A stretch of 64,000 nt of DNA from Fusicatenibacter saccharivorans. GTDB taxonomy: Bacteria > Bacillota > Clostridia > Lachnospirales > Lachnospiraceae. The stretch is taken from positions 62,001 to 126,000 of the forward strand of contig NZ_JADNOP010000004.1 in the NCBI RefSeq assembly GCF_015557635.1, in the 5' to 3' direction. The notes beneath the pieces were generated by a model. It saw only the letters and a list, made by a program, of their open reading frames with translations, had not been told where the DNA came from and did no database searches. Numbering within the stretch: the stretch's first letter is position 1; every line of letters starts with the position of its first letter. Positions 44,407 to 52,050 of this stretch are shown one piece after another. The position numbers were made by a program, and so were the translations under genes.

Positions 44407-44466
44407 AATACGGATGCCGGGTGCAGTGGAATCTAATGTGGATTTGGTGCGCCTGACGTCCGTATT
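44407..44466 (+). terminator. Terminator after asnS
   Basis: AATACGGA (44407-44414) pairs with TCCGTATT (44459-44466), with an inner GAATC/GGATT stem. The following T-run is weak. Confidence 0.6.
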
Positions 44467-44507
44467 GTAGTAATAGAGAAAATGAATCCAGAAAGGGGTA
44501 TGCGCCT

Positions 44508-45572
44508 ATGCGGTTTATTCATATTGCGGACGTGCATCTCGGCATGCAGCCGGATGCGGGATTTCCCTGGAGCGAGGAGCGCGGGGAGGCCATCTGGGAG
44601 AGCTTCCGGCGGATCATCCGCCTGGCCGGTCGGGAAAAGACGGACTTTCTGCTGATCGCGGGAGATCTGTTTCAGTGCCAGCCGCTTCTGCGGGAACTGA
44701 AAGAGGTCAACGATCTTTTTGCGTCCATCCCGGAGACGATCGTCGTTCTGATTGCCGGAAACCACGATTATGTGAAGCGGGAGAGCTTTTACCGCGGTTT
44801 CGACTGGGCAGACAACGTGGTAATGCTCCTGTCGCCGGAGCCGGAGTGTGTTGAAGTCCCGGAGAAGAAGACGGCGGTGTACGGATGCAGTTACGACAAA
44901 AAAGAGATCCTGGAAAACCGGCTGGACGGCGTGCGGCCGGAGGGCAAAATGAAATATCATCTGCTGCTCGCGCACGGCGGCGATGCCCGCCACATGCCGT
45001 GGAATCCGGGCCGCATGGCGCAGGCAGGGTTTGATTATATTGCGTGCGGGCACATTCATAAGCCGGGGATTCTTATTCCCGACAAAATGGTATACGCAGG
45101 CGCACTCGAACCGACGGATGAGACGCAGTTGGGGCCGCACGGCTACATCCGCGGAACGGTGGACGAGCACGGCACGCGGATTCAGTTTGTGCCGTTTGCC
45201 AGATATGAGTACGAAGATCTGGTGTTGAACGTGACGGAGGATCTGACACAGTATGCGCTGGAGACGAAGCTGAAACAGGAGCTGGCGCTGCGGGAGGATG
45301 GGAAGATCCGAAAAATCATCCGCCTGAAACTTGTGGGACACCGTGCCGCCGAGCTGGAATTTTCTCCGAAACGGCTGCTGGACTGCGGCAGAGTCATCTC
45401 TGTGGAGGATGAAACACGTCCGGCATACGATCTGGAACAGCTGAAGAAAACGTATGGCGCTAGTCTGATCAGCACCTATATTGAAGCATTTGAAACAAAG
45501 ACGGATGCGCAGTCACAGAAGGCGCTCGACTATGGTCTCGAGGCGCTGCTGGCGGCACGCAGGAACGGCTGA
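44508..45572 (+). CDS. Metallophosphoesterase/DNA exonuclease, YhaO/SbcD-like
   Basis: The 354-residue protein carries all metallophosphoesterase motifs of the SbcD/Mre11 group: IADVHLG, AGDLFQ, AGNHDYV, a histidine in LLAHGG and ACGHIHKP. These nucleases process DNA ends together with an SMC-like ATPase, which is encoded next (27 bases downstream). The pair matches YhaO/YhaN of Bacillus. AAAGGGG precedes the ATG. Confidence 0.9.
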   Translation: MRFIHIADVHLGMQPDAGFPWSEERGEAIWESFRRIIRLAGREKTDFLLIAGDLFQCQPLLRELKEVNDLFASIPETIVVLIAGNHDYVKRESFYRGFDWADNVVMLLSPEPECVEVPEKKTAVYGCSYDKKEILENRLDGVRPEGKMKYHLLLAHGGDARHMPWNPGRMAQAGFDYIACGHIHKPGILIPDKMVYAGALEPTDETQLGPHGYIRGTVDEHGTRIQFVPFARYEYEDLVLNVTEDLTQYALETKLKQELALREDGKIRKIIRLKLVGHRAAELEFSPKRLLDCGRVISVEDETRPAYDLEQLKKTYGASLISTYIEAFETKTDAQSQKALDYGLEALLAARRNG

Positions 45573-45598
45573 AAAAAAGATTGCGGGAGGCGTAGAAG

Positions 45599-47131
45599 AT
45601 GAAAATAGAAAAACTGGAAATCCGCAATTTTGGAAAAATGCAGAACCGCACACTGGAATTTTCCGATGGGATTCAGCTCATCAGCGGGGAAAATGAGAGC
45701 GGAAAATCGACCGTCCATACCTTCATCCGCAGCATGCTGTTTGGCATGACACGCGGCCGGGGGCGGGCGGCAAAAAATGATGTCTACAGTCGTTATGAGC
45801 CATGGGAAAATCCGGCATACTATGCGGGAGAGATGGTGCTTGAAAGCGGCGGCAAACGGTTCCGCCTGACACGGAATTTCGGGCGGCAGAACGCCAATGC
45901 AAAGCTGGTGTGCCTGACGGACGGCGAGGTGCTCTCCGTGGAGGACGGCGATCTTTCCATGCTGCTCGGCGGTGTCAGTGAGATTGTGTATGATAATACG
46001 GCTTCGATCGGGCAGTTAAAAGGCAGAACCGAGGAAGGGCTTGCGGATGAGCTGCGGAACTATATGGCAAATTACCAGGGGAGCAGCGATGGAGAGCTCG
46101 ATGTGGCGGCGGCGCTGGATCTGCTGAAGCAGAAGAGAAAGCGCCTGGAGCAGGAACAGAAAAAGACGCTGGCGGGACTGGAAAAACGGAAGGAAGAACT
46201 TGAGACGAAAATTTCCGTTTTTACGGAGGAGTGCCGTCAGAGCGAGGAGAATCTGCAGCAGGCGAAAGAGCAGATGAAGCGGGATATTTATCAGAAGGAT
46301 GTGCCGATCGAACGGGTGCGGAAGATGAAAAAAGAATCTCGGAAGAGCCGCAAATGGGGTGCCGCGTGCGTGGCGCTGGCTGGATTTCTCTTGTTCTTAT
46401 GCATTCTGCAGTTCTTCCATATTGATTCGCTGCTGACGAGAACGGGACTCGGGCTTGCGATTGCGGCGCTCTTGTATCTGGCGTACAGTCTGTTCCGTCA
46501 CCGGAAAACGGAGGTCGAGCAGGTCGTGACGGAGCCGGAGGAGCAGGCGATCCGCCGCCAGCAGTGGAATGTGGATCGCCTGAAGCAGGAGCTGGGGCAG
46601 AAACAGACGGTGCTGTCGAACCTGCAGAGTGAATACGAAGAGCTCTGCATTTCCATGACGGAAAAAGATCATCTGCAGGAAGAACTCGATGCGCTTTCCC
46701 TGGCGGGGGAGACGATCCAGAGTCTCTCCGTACAGATGCAGAGCCGGATCGGCGACCGCTTAAAACAGCAGATGTCAAAAACGCTGTCATCGCTGACGAA
46801 TGGCCGCTATCTGCAGGTGAATATGGATGAGAATCTGCGGATCGGCCTTCACACCGCAGACGAATATGTGCCGCTTGAACAGGTCAGCCGCGGCACGATC
46901 GAGCAGGCGTACTTTGCGCTCCGCATGGCGGCGATGGATGTGCTCTGCGGCGAGGAGGAGCTGCCGGTGATTCTCGATGAATCGTTTGCGTTTTACGATG
47001 AAAACCGGCTGAAAGAAACTTTGAAATGGCTGGCGGAAAACCGGACGCAGGTGCTGCTCTTTACGTGTCAGAAGCGGGAGGAGGAAGCACTCTCGGAGAT
47101 GGGAATTCCGTACCGGAAAATTGTGCTTTAA
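45599..47131 (+). CDS. SMC-like AAA ATPase, YhaN/SbcC-like, short form
   Basis: A 510-residue ATPase: Walker A GENESGKST near residue 30, a coiled-coil stretch (about 170-240), two membrane-like helices (about 258-300, GAACVALAGFLLFLCIL and LGLAIAALLYLAYSLF), a second coiled coil (310-380), and a C-terminal half with SRGTIEQAYFALRMA signature and Walker B LPVILDESFAFYD. The membrane hairpin inserted in the coiled coil is like YhaN, but the protein is about half of YhaN's length. It works with the nuclease upstream, presumably at the membrane. GGGAGG precedes the ATG. Confidence 0.88.
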   Translation: MKIEKLEIRNFGKMQNRTLEFSDGIQLISGENESGKSTVHTFIRSMLFGMTRGRGRAAKNDVYSRYEPWENPAYYAGEMVLESGGKRFRLTRNFGRQNANAKLVCLTDGEVLSVEDGDLSMLLGGVSEIVYDNTASIGQLKGRTEEGLADELRNYMANYQGSSDGELDVAAALDLLKQKRKRLEQEQKKTLAGLEKRKEELETKISVFTEECRQSEENLQQAKEQMKRDIYQKDVPIERVRKMKKESRKSRKWGAACVALAGFLLFLCILQFFHIDSLLTRTGLGLAIAALLYLAYSLFRHRKTEVEQVVTEPEEQAIRRQQWNVDRLKQELGQKQTVLSNLQSEYEELCISMTEKDHLQEELDALSLAGETIQSLSVQMQSRIGDRLKQQMSKTLSSLTNGRYLQVNMDENLRIGLHTADEYVPLEQVSRGTIEQAYFALRMAAMDVLCGEEELPVILDESFAFYDENRLKETLKWLAENRTQVLLFTCQKREEEALSEMGIPYRKIVL

Positions 47132-47191
47132 GTAATGCGGCTCGCAGAGAATCGGTGAGTTGTGGTTTGGAAATAAAGGAGAATAAAAGTT

Positions 47192-48022
47192 ATGCTGACA
47201 ATAGGATGTCATTTATCATCGTCCAAAGGATATCTTGCCATGGGAAAAGAGGCGGTGTCCATCGGGGCGAATACCTTTCAGTTTTTTACAAGAAACCCGA
47301 GAGGAAGCAAGGCGAAAGCCATCGACGAGGCGGATGTCGCAGCGTTTCTTTCTTACAGTAAGGAGCATGGAATCGAGCGCATTTTGGCACATGCGCCGTA
47401 CACGCTGAATCCGTGCTCGAAGGATGCGCACACGAGAGAGTTTGCATGGATGACGATGGCGGATGATCTGAAACGGATGGAGTATACGCCGGGAAACTGC
47501 TACAATTTCCACCCGGGCAGCCATACCGGACAGGGGGCAGAAGAGGGAATCCGTCTGATTTCGGAGATGCTGAATGAAATTTTAAAACCGGAGCAGACGA
47601 CCACGGTGCTGCTCGAGACGATGGCAGGAAAAGGAACCGAAGTCGGCCGCTCGTTTGAGGAGCTGGCGGCGATTCTGGAGCGCGTGGAATTAAAAGACCA
47701 CATGGGTGTCTGCCTGGATACGTGCCATGTGTACGATGCGGGATACGATATTGTGGATCACCTCGATGATGTGCTTGAGAGGTTCGACCGCGTGGTAGGA
47801 CTTTCGAAGCTGAAAGCGGTTCATTTGAACGACAGCAAGAATCCGTTTGAGAGCCATAAGGACCGCCATGAGAAGATCGGCGAGGGATCGCTGGGACTTG
47901 CGGCATTTGAGCGGATTGTGAAACATCCGGCGCTGGCGGGACTGCCGTTCTATCTGGAAACACCGAATGAGCTGGACGGATATGCAAAAGAGATCGCGCT
48001 GCTGCGCGGGTTTGCGAAATAG
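47192..48022 (+). CDS. nfo: Endonuclease IV (AP endonuclease)
   Basis: Nfo cleaves DNA at abasic sites in base-excision repair. The 276-residue TIM-barrel protein shows the zinc-binding motifs of the family: [52 protein letters not shown] and [16 protein letters not shown] precedes the ATG. It follows the YhaO/YhaN pair by 60 bases on the same strand, forming a possible DNA-repair operon. Confidence 0.96.
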   Translation: MLTIGCHLSSSKGYLAMGKEAVSIGANTFQFFTRNPRGSKAKAIDEADVAAFLSYSKEHGIERILAHAPYTLNPCSKDAHTREFAWMTMADDLKRMEYTPGNCYNFHPGSHTGQGAEEGIRLISEMLNEILKPEQTTTVLLETMAGKGTEVGRSFEELAAILERVELKDHMGVCLDTCHVYDAGYDIVDHLDDVLERFDRVVGLSKLKAVHLNDSKNPFESHKDRHEKIGEGSLGLAAFERIVKHPALAGLPFYLETPNELDGYAKEIALLRGFAK

Positions 48023-48041
48023 AGGAAGAAGGTAAGAGAAA

Positions 48042-49331
48042 GTGGAAAACACGAGAGAGAAGAATAAAAGATCTGACGGAAGAAAAAAGACGTATTTCGA
48101 CAGGGAAAATAAAAAGAAAGCCGTTCGTACCGAGAAAACAAAGAGCGTGGCACCGGAAAAAGGAAAGCAGAAAAAGAGTTCATCATCGTCGAAATGTCCT
48201 TATCAGAAAAAATGCGGCGGATGCACATATCTGAACCTCTCCTACGAAGAGCAGCTCGCGAAAAAAGAGCAGTTCCTGAAGAAGACTCTGAAGGGCATCG
48301 TCCAGGTCAAAGGCATGGTTGGCATGGAAAATCCTTATCATTACCGGAATAAAGTCAATTCCGCCTTTGCACGCAAAAAAGACGGAACGATCATATCCGG
48401 CATTTATGAAAAGGGCACACACAAAGTGGTCCCGGTCGATGAGTGCCTGCTCGAGGATCAGCGTGCCGATGCCATCATCCGCGATATCCGCAGTCTGCTG
48501 AAGAGCTTCAAAATCATGATCTACAACGAGGACAGCGGCTACGGCCTCCTGCGCCACGTCATGGTGCGCACCGGCTTTGCTTCCGGCGAGATCATGGTCG
48601 TCCTCGTCTGCGTATCACCAGTCTTCCCGTCAAAAAACAACTTCGTAAAGGCCCTGCGCAAACTCCACCCGGAGATCACCACGATCGTACTGAACGTCAA
48701 CGACCGCACCGACAGCATGGTACTCGGAAAACGCGACATTGTCCTCTTCGGACGCGGTTACATCGAGGATGAACTCTGCGGCTGCACCTTCCGCATCTCC
48801 CCGCAGTCCTTCTACCAGGTCAACCCGGTTCAGACGAAAAATCTGTACGAAAAAGCCATTTCTATGGCTGGCCTTACCGGAAACGAACGCGTCATGGACG
48901 CCTACTGCGGAATCGGAACCATCGGCCTCATCGCATCCCGCGATGCCAGAGAAGTCATCAGCGTCGAACTGAACCCGGACGCCGTCCGCGATGCCGTAAC
49001 AAACGCCAAACGAAACCAAATCAAAAACGTCTCCTTCTACCAGAACGACGCCGGCGCCTTCATGGTCTCCATGGCTGAAAAAGGCGAAAAAGCCGACGTC
49101 GTCTTCATGGACCCGCCAAGAGCCGGCAGTGATGAAGCCTTTCTGTCCTCTGTCGTAACCCTTTCACCGAAAAAAGTGGTCTACGTCTCCTGCAATCCGG
49201 ATACATTGGCGAGAGACCTGCGGTATCTGACGAAACACGGATATAAGGCAGAAGAGGCATGGGGGTATGATATGTTCGCGTGGTCGGAGCATGTGGAGAC
49301 GGTAGTCTTGATGTCAAAGAAAGAGAAATAA
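48042..49331 (+). CDS. rlmD: 23S rRNA (uracil-5-)-methyltransferase, RlmD-type
   Basis: A 429-residue enzyme of the RumA/TrmA group that makes 5-methyluridine in 23S rRNA. After a very basic tail of about 45 residues come the iron-sulfur cysteines in CPYQKKCGGC, the SPQSFYQVNP motif, the SAM loop DAYCGIGTIGLIA, DPPRAG, and the catalytic cysteine in VYVSCNPDTLARDL near residue 384. The start is GTG. Firmicutes often carry several paralogues, so the exact uracil (747 or 1939) is not certain. It is the last core gene before the AT-rich island. Confidence 0.9.
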   Translation: MENTREKNKRSDGRKKTYFDRENKKKAVRTEKTKSVAPEKGKQKKSSSSSKCPYQKKCGGCTYLNLSYEEQLAKKEQFLKKTLKGIVQVKGMVGMENPYHYRNKVNSAFARKKDGTIISGIYEKGTHKVVPVDECLLEDQRADAIIRDIRSLLKSFKIMIYNEDSGYGLLRHVMVRTGFASGEIMVVLVCVSPVFPSKNNFVKALRKLHPEITTIVLNVNDRTDSMVLGKRDIVLFGRGYIEDELCGCTFRISPQSFYQVNPVQTKNLYEKAISMAGLTGNERVMDAYCGIGTIGLIASRDAREVISVELNPDAVRDAVTNAKRNQIKNVSFYQNDAGAFMVSMAEKGEKADVVFMDPPRAGSDEAFLSSVVTLSPKKVVYVSCNPDTLARDLRYLTKHGYKAEEAWGYDMFAWSEHVETVVLMSKKEK

Positions 49332-49508
49332 ATAGCGAAAAGTAGCGTATTTACGGGCTTTTTTTGAGATTAGGCAATAGCTCATGAAAGTCCGTATTTC
49401 TTATATTGAAACATATCTACTGAAAAAACGGTCAAAGGGTTTAGGCTGTGGATTAGATGTTATGAAAAAGCGTTAAGCATGAATCAGTAAATACAAGGAG
49501 GAATTAAT

Positions 49509-50243
49509 ATGGATTGGGCTATATTGATATTTGAAATTTTATTGACAGTTGCAGTGTTTTTAATTGGTTTGTTTGTCAAAAATTATCTTCCTTCATACAT
49601 GGATGAAAAAGGTAAGAATTTAGCAACTAAAGAAGACATAGAAGAAATTACAAGAAAGACCGAGGAAGTCCAGCAAGAGTTCCGTGAAGGATTTGAACTT
49701 TTTTCAAATGATGTAAAGTTCAAATATGATTTCTTTTATAAACAGTACTCTGAGTTATACTGCAAATTGTATGCGATTATTATTCAGTCTGAGTATGTTA
49801 GGCATTTTATAGAACTGACAGATAAAAGAAATATACCTTTTGAAGAGGCTCCTTTTTTAGAAATTACGCCAACACACAAGGAAACTACTACTTTCAATAT
49901 AAGCAAAGCAAATGGTTCATCTGTTACAAGAAAAACAGAAGAGATTGAAACACCGATATCGCAGTTTAACAAGAAAGAGTTGTGTGATTACATAATAAGC
50001 AATGGCAGTTTGGCTTCACAAAAACTGTTAAAGCTTGCGGTTGCATATAGATTTGCCGCAGACCATTATTCGGGAAATGGTTCAGGTGGAAGTATTGATG
50101 TTAAAGATATTGCTGATGAAGAAGAATTCAGAATGATAAAAGATATAGTCGTTGCAATTGTGCAGGACTATAATCTGTTAAGAAAAGAATTGAAATTGGA
50201 TTATAATGAAAACGAAATAAAGACTGGTATTCCAGAATTATAA
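49509..50243 (+). CDS. Membrane-anchored protein of unknown function (island)
   Basis: The 244-residue protein has one N-terminal helix (residues 3-25) followed by KGKNLATKEDIEEITRKTEEV, a short conserved stretch seen in many small membrane-anchored accessory proteins, then a helical cytosolic domain. AGGAGG precedes the ATG. It is the first gene of the AT-rich island and has a terminator behind it, so it is separate from the restriction operon. Its function is unknown; a defence role is only suggested by location. Confidence 0.7.
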   Translation: MDWAILIFEILLTVAVFLIGLFVKNYLPSYMDEKGKNLATKEDIEEITRKTEEVQQEFREGFELFSNDVKFKYDFFYKQYSELYCKLYAIIIQSEYVRHFIELTDKRNIPFEEAPFLEITPTHKETTTFNISKANGSSVTRKTEEIETPISQFNKKELCDYIISNGSLASQKLLKLAVAYRFAADHYSGNGSGGSIDVKDIADEEEFRMIKDIVVAIVQDYNLLRKELKLDYNENEIKTGIPEL

Positions 50244-50246
50244 ATT

Positions 50247-50280
50247 AAAACCCTCTCAACCATCATGGCTGGGAGGGTTT
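50247..50280 (+). terminator. Intrinsic terminator
   Basis: AAAACCCTC and GAGGGTTT form the stem, with inner CC/GG pairs. The trailing T-run is short. Confidence 0.6.
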
Positions 50281-50315
50281 CGTGCGTGTATGATGTTAAT
50301 ATAAACTTCACAATT

Positions 50316-50370
50316 TAATACTACATTTATTCTTGTAATACTACATTTGTTGTGATACATTATTACTACA
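50316..50370 (+). promoter_or_regulatory. Promoter with tandem operator-like repeats
   Basis: TAATACTACATTT occurs at 50316-50328 and again at 50336-50348, exactly 20 bases (two helical turns) apart, and a related TATTACTACA is at 50361-50370. They overlap a promoter: TTGTAA (50333-50338), 17 bases, TACATT (50356-50361). This is the layout of a repressor site, probably for the HTH protein encoded just downstream. Confidence 0.6.
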
Positions 50371-50383
50371 AGGAGGGAGCTTG

Positions 50384-50863
50384 ATGGATACTTATAGTGT
50401 TAAGGAAATAGCAGATATGCTAAATACAAATCCAGAAACCGTAAGAAGATGGATTCGTTCAGGTAAGCTAGAAGCAATTCAAGAATCGAGAAAAGGCGGA
50501 AATGTAGTAACAAAATCAATGCTTGATGCTTTTCTTAAAACCTCTCCAAAGTACGCCGGTATTGCTACAGGGTTATTGGCTTCGCCAGTCGGCTTAACAA
50601 CAGCTACAGCTGCGATTGTTGGAGGCATTCTTGCTCAACAGCTTATAAAGAATGATGAGATAAAAAATGCTCACGTTAATACTTCAGAAATACGTAAGTT
50701 GTTGTTAGGCAATATCCAATCTTCCAAAGAAATTATTGCTAGAAAGAAAAAGAGTATCAAGCATCTTCAGGAAGAGATTGACGAAGAACAACAGCGTATT
50801 AATGAAGCAGAAAGACTTATAAAAGAGCTCGATGAAAAGACTAAAAGTCAAGAGGAGGAATAG
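50384..50863 (+). CDS. HTH (excisionase/MerR-like) protein with membrane segment and coiled coil
   Basis: 159 residues in three parts: an N-terminal DNA-binding helix-turn-helix (SVKEIADMLNTNPETVRRWI, residues 5-45), a hydrophobic glycine/alanine-rich stretch (about 58-88, GIATGLLASPVGLTTATAAI) that could cross the membrane, and a charged coiled coil (115-159). This combination is unusual. AAGGAGGGAG precedes the ATG, and tandem repeats lie in its promoter. It probably represses its own operon, and the membrane segment could link repression to an envelope signal. Confidence 0.7.
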   Translation: MDTYSVKEIADMLNTNPETVRRWIRSGKLEAIQESRKGGNVVTKSMLDAFLKTSPKYAGIATGLLASPVGLTTATAAIVGGILAQQLIKNDEIKNAHVNTSEIRKLLLGNIQSSKEIIARKKKSIKHLQEEIDEEQQRINEAERLIKELDEKTKSQEEE

Positions 50864-50864
50864 T

Positions 50865-51176
50865 ATGGCTCAGAATTGGGATTATGCAGAATTATCAAAA
50901 GATGCAAAAGTAGCAGGAGGCCCAGAAAAGTATGTTGAAATGCTGGAGCTTGCAAGCAAAGAGGCAGGTAAAATGGAGATGCTGCCTTGGCTTGGAGTAG
51001 CGGCAGTTGGTGCTTCATTATTGGCTGCGGCAACTATTAAAGTTGTTGACTATTTCAAATCGAGAAAGAAGAACAACGAAACCGAAATAGAAAAAGCAAA
51101 AGCAGAAATCATAAATGGTATTAAAGAATATGATGCTGCACATCCAGATGAAGAAGGAGGTAGCGAAGATGAGTGA
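50865..51176 (+). CDS. Small single-pass membrane protein
   Basis: 103 residues: a short N-terminal helical region (EKYVEMLELASKEAGK), one membrane helix (about 46-65, WLGVAAVGASLLAAATI) and a charged tail (SRKKNNETEIEKAK). It begins 1 base after the preceding stop with GAGGAGGAA upstream, so it is co-translated with the HTH protein. No family recognised. Confidence 0.65.
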   Translation: MAQNWDYAELSKDAKVAGGPEKYVEMLELASKEAGKMEMLPWLGVAAVGASLLAAATIKVVDYFKSRKKNNETEIEKAKAEIINGIKEYDAAHPDEEGGSEDE

Positions 51177-51351
51177 AAGATTTCCGGGAATTGATTGGTA
51201 CTGTGACCGTTGTAATGTCTATTTGAATGACCAACCGGGATTTGATGACCATCATTATGTGTGGAAGTGTACCGAATGTGGTCATAAGAATAGTATTTCC
51301 GCTGATGATATTTATGAATCAGAAGAAGACTTTAGAAACTATAACAAATAA
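51169..51351 (+). CDS. Small zinc-ribbon protein
   Basis: 60 residues with two cysteine pairs, YCDRCN and KCTECGHKN, the pattern of a zinc ribbon. It overlaps the previous gene by 8 bases and has AGGAGG upstream. Function unknown; similar short ribbons occur in phage and plasmid genes. Confidence 0.65.
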   Translation: MSERFPGIDWYCDRCNVYLNDQPGFDDHHYVWKCTECGHKNSISADDIYESEEDFRNYNK

Positions 51352-51368
51352 TTTAAGGGAGCGAAAAG

Positions 51369-51500
51369 ATGACTAGAGAAGAATTAAAAGAACAGATTGA
51401 TGAGCTTATGCGACAGTATGCTGATGAAGAAATTGATGGAGCTACATACGCACAAAAGATGATGGAGTTAACTTCATCTGCTCAGAACGATAACGATTAA
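51369..51500 (+). CDS. Very small acidic helical protein
   Basis: A 43-residue ORF (begins MTREELKEQIDELMRQ) with GGGAGCG about 6 bases upstream of the ATG. It follows the zinc-ribbon gene by 17 bases. The reading frame is helical and acidic and looks coding, but no family is recognised. Confidence 0.5.
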   Translation: MTREELKEQIDELMRQYADEEIDGATYAQKMMELTSSAQNDND

Positions 51501-51537
51501 ACTTGATTATTCGATAATGTGCTGAGGTGGTCAAACT

Positions 51538-51678
51538 ATGCCTTATAATTACAAGGGTGATTTGTACAAAAGAGAAATTGTAAAAAAACTGCAGGATATG
51601 GGACTAGATGTTAAAAGCGTAAATGCTCTAAACAAAATCATGGAAAAAATGGGATTGCTTATTCATTACGGCGATTGA
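51538..51678 (+). CDS. Very small protein, possibly shortened by a frameshift
   Basis: A 46-residue ORF (begins MPYNYKGDLYKRE). Just after its end, another frame gives AIELYENGGELFGWSWAKK and a Glu/Lys-rich end stopping at 51775, which looks coding but has no start. One frameshift near 51660 could have split a longer gene. GAGGTGG precedes the ATG. Confidence 0.45.
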   Translation: MPYNYKGDLYKREIVKKLQDMGLDVKSVNALNKIMEKMGLLIHYGD

Positions 51679-51797
51679 ACTTTATGAAAATGGTGGAGAG
51701 CTGTTCGGCTGGTCATGGGCAAAGAAAGCGACAGAAGAGAAACAGGTTGCTATTGAAACTAAGGTGACTGAATAATCATTATAGATGGAGGTATTGG

Positions 51798-52037
51798 ATG
51801 CGTATCAGTTATAACCCGTTATGGAAAATGCTTATTGATAAAGGTATGAATAAAAAAGAATTAAGAGAACTTAGCGGAATCAGCACAGCTTCTATGGCGA
51901 AATTGGGTAAGGGAGAGAACATTACTACAGATGTATTACTTAGAATTTGCACGGCGTTGAATTGCCAGATTAGTGATATTTTAGAAACCCTGCCAGATGA
52001 AGAAACGGAAAAGAACGAAGAGCTCCGAGAAAAATAA
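51798..52037 (+). CDS. XRE family helix-turn-helix regulator (Cro/CI type)
   Basis: A 79-residue single-domain regulator with the HTH_XRE/YozG pattern (NKKELRELSGISTASMAKLG, then TDVLLRICTALNCQISDILE). TGGAGG precedes the ATG. It lies 13 bases before the helicase-nuclease gene on the same strand and probably controls the restriction operon, as small C proteins do in many restriction systems. Confidence 0.88.
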   Translation: MRISYNPLWKMLIDKGMNKKELRELSGISTASMAKLGKGENITTDVLLRICTALNCQISDILETLPDEETEKNEELREK

Positions 52038-52050
52038 AAGGGGAAAATAA

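Noticed and set aside
49332-49508. tRNA or attachment site at the left edge of the island
   Set aside because: No cloverleaf and no direct repeat shared with 62408-62909 could be found by eye.
50316-50348. Short tandem repeat as a CRISPR array
   Set aside because: Only two 13-base units with a 7-base gap in a promoter; no array and no cas genes. An operator explains it better.
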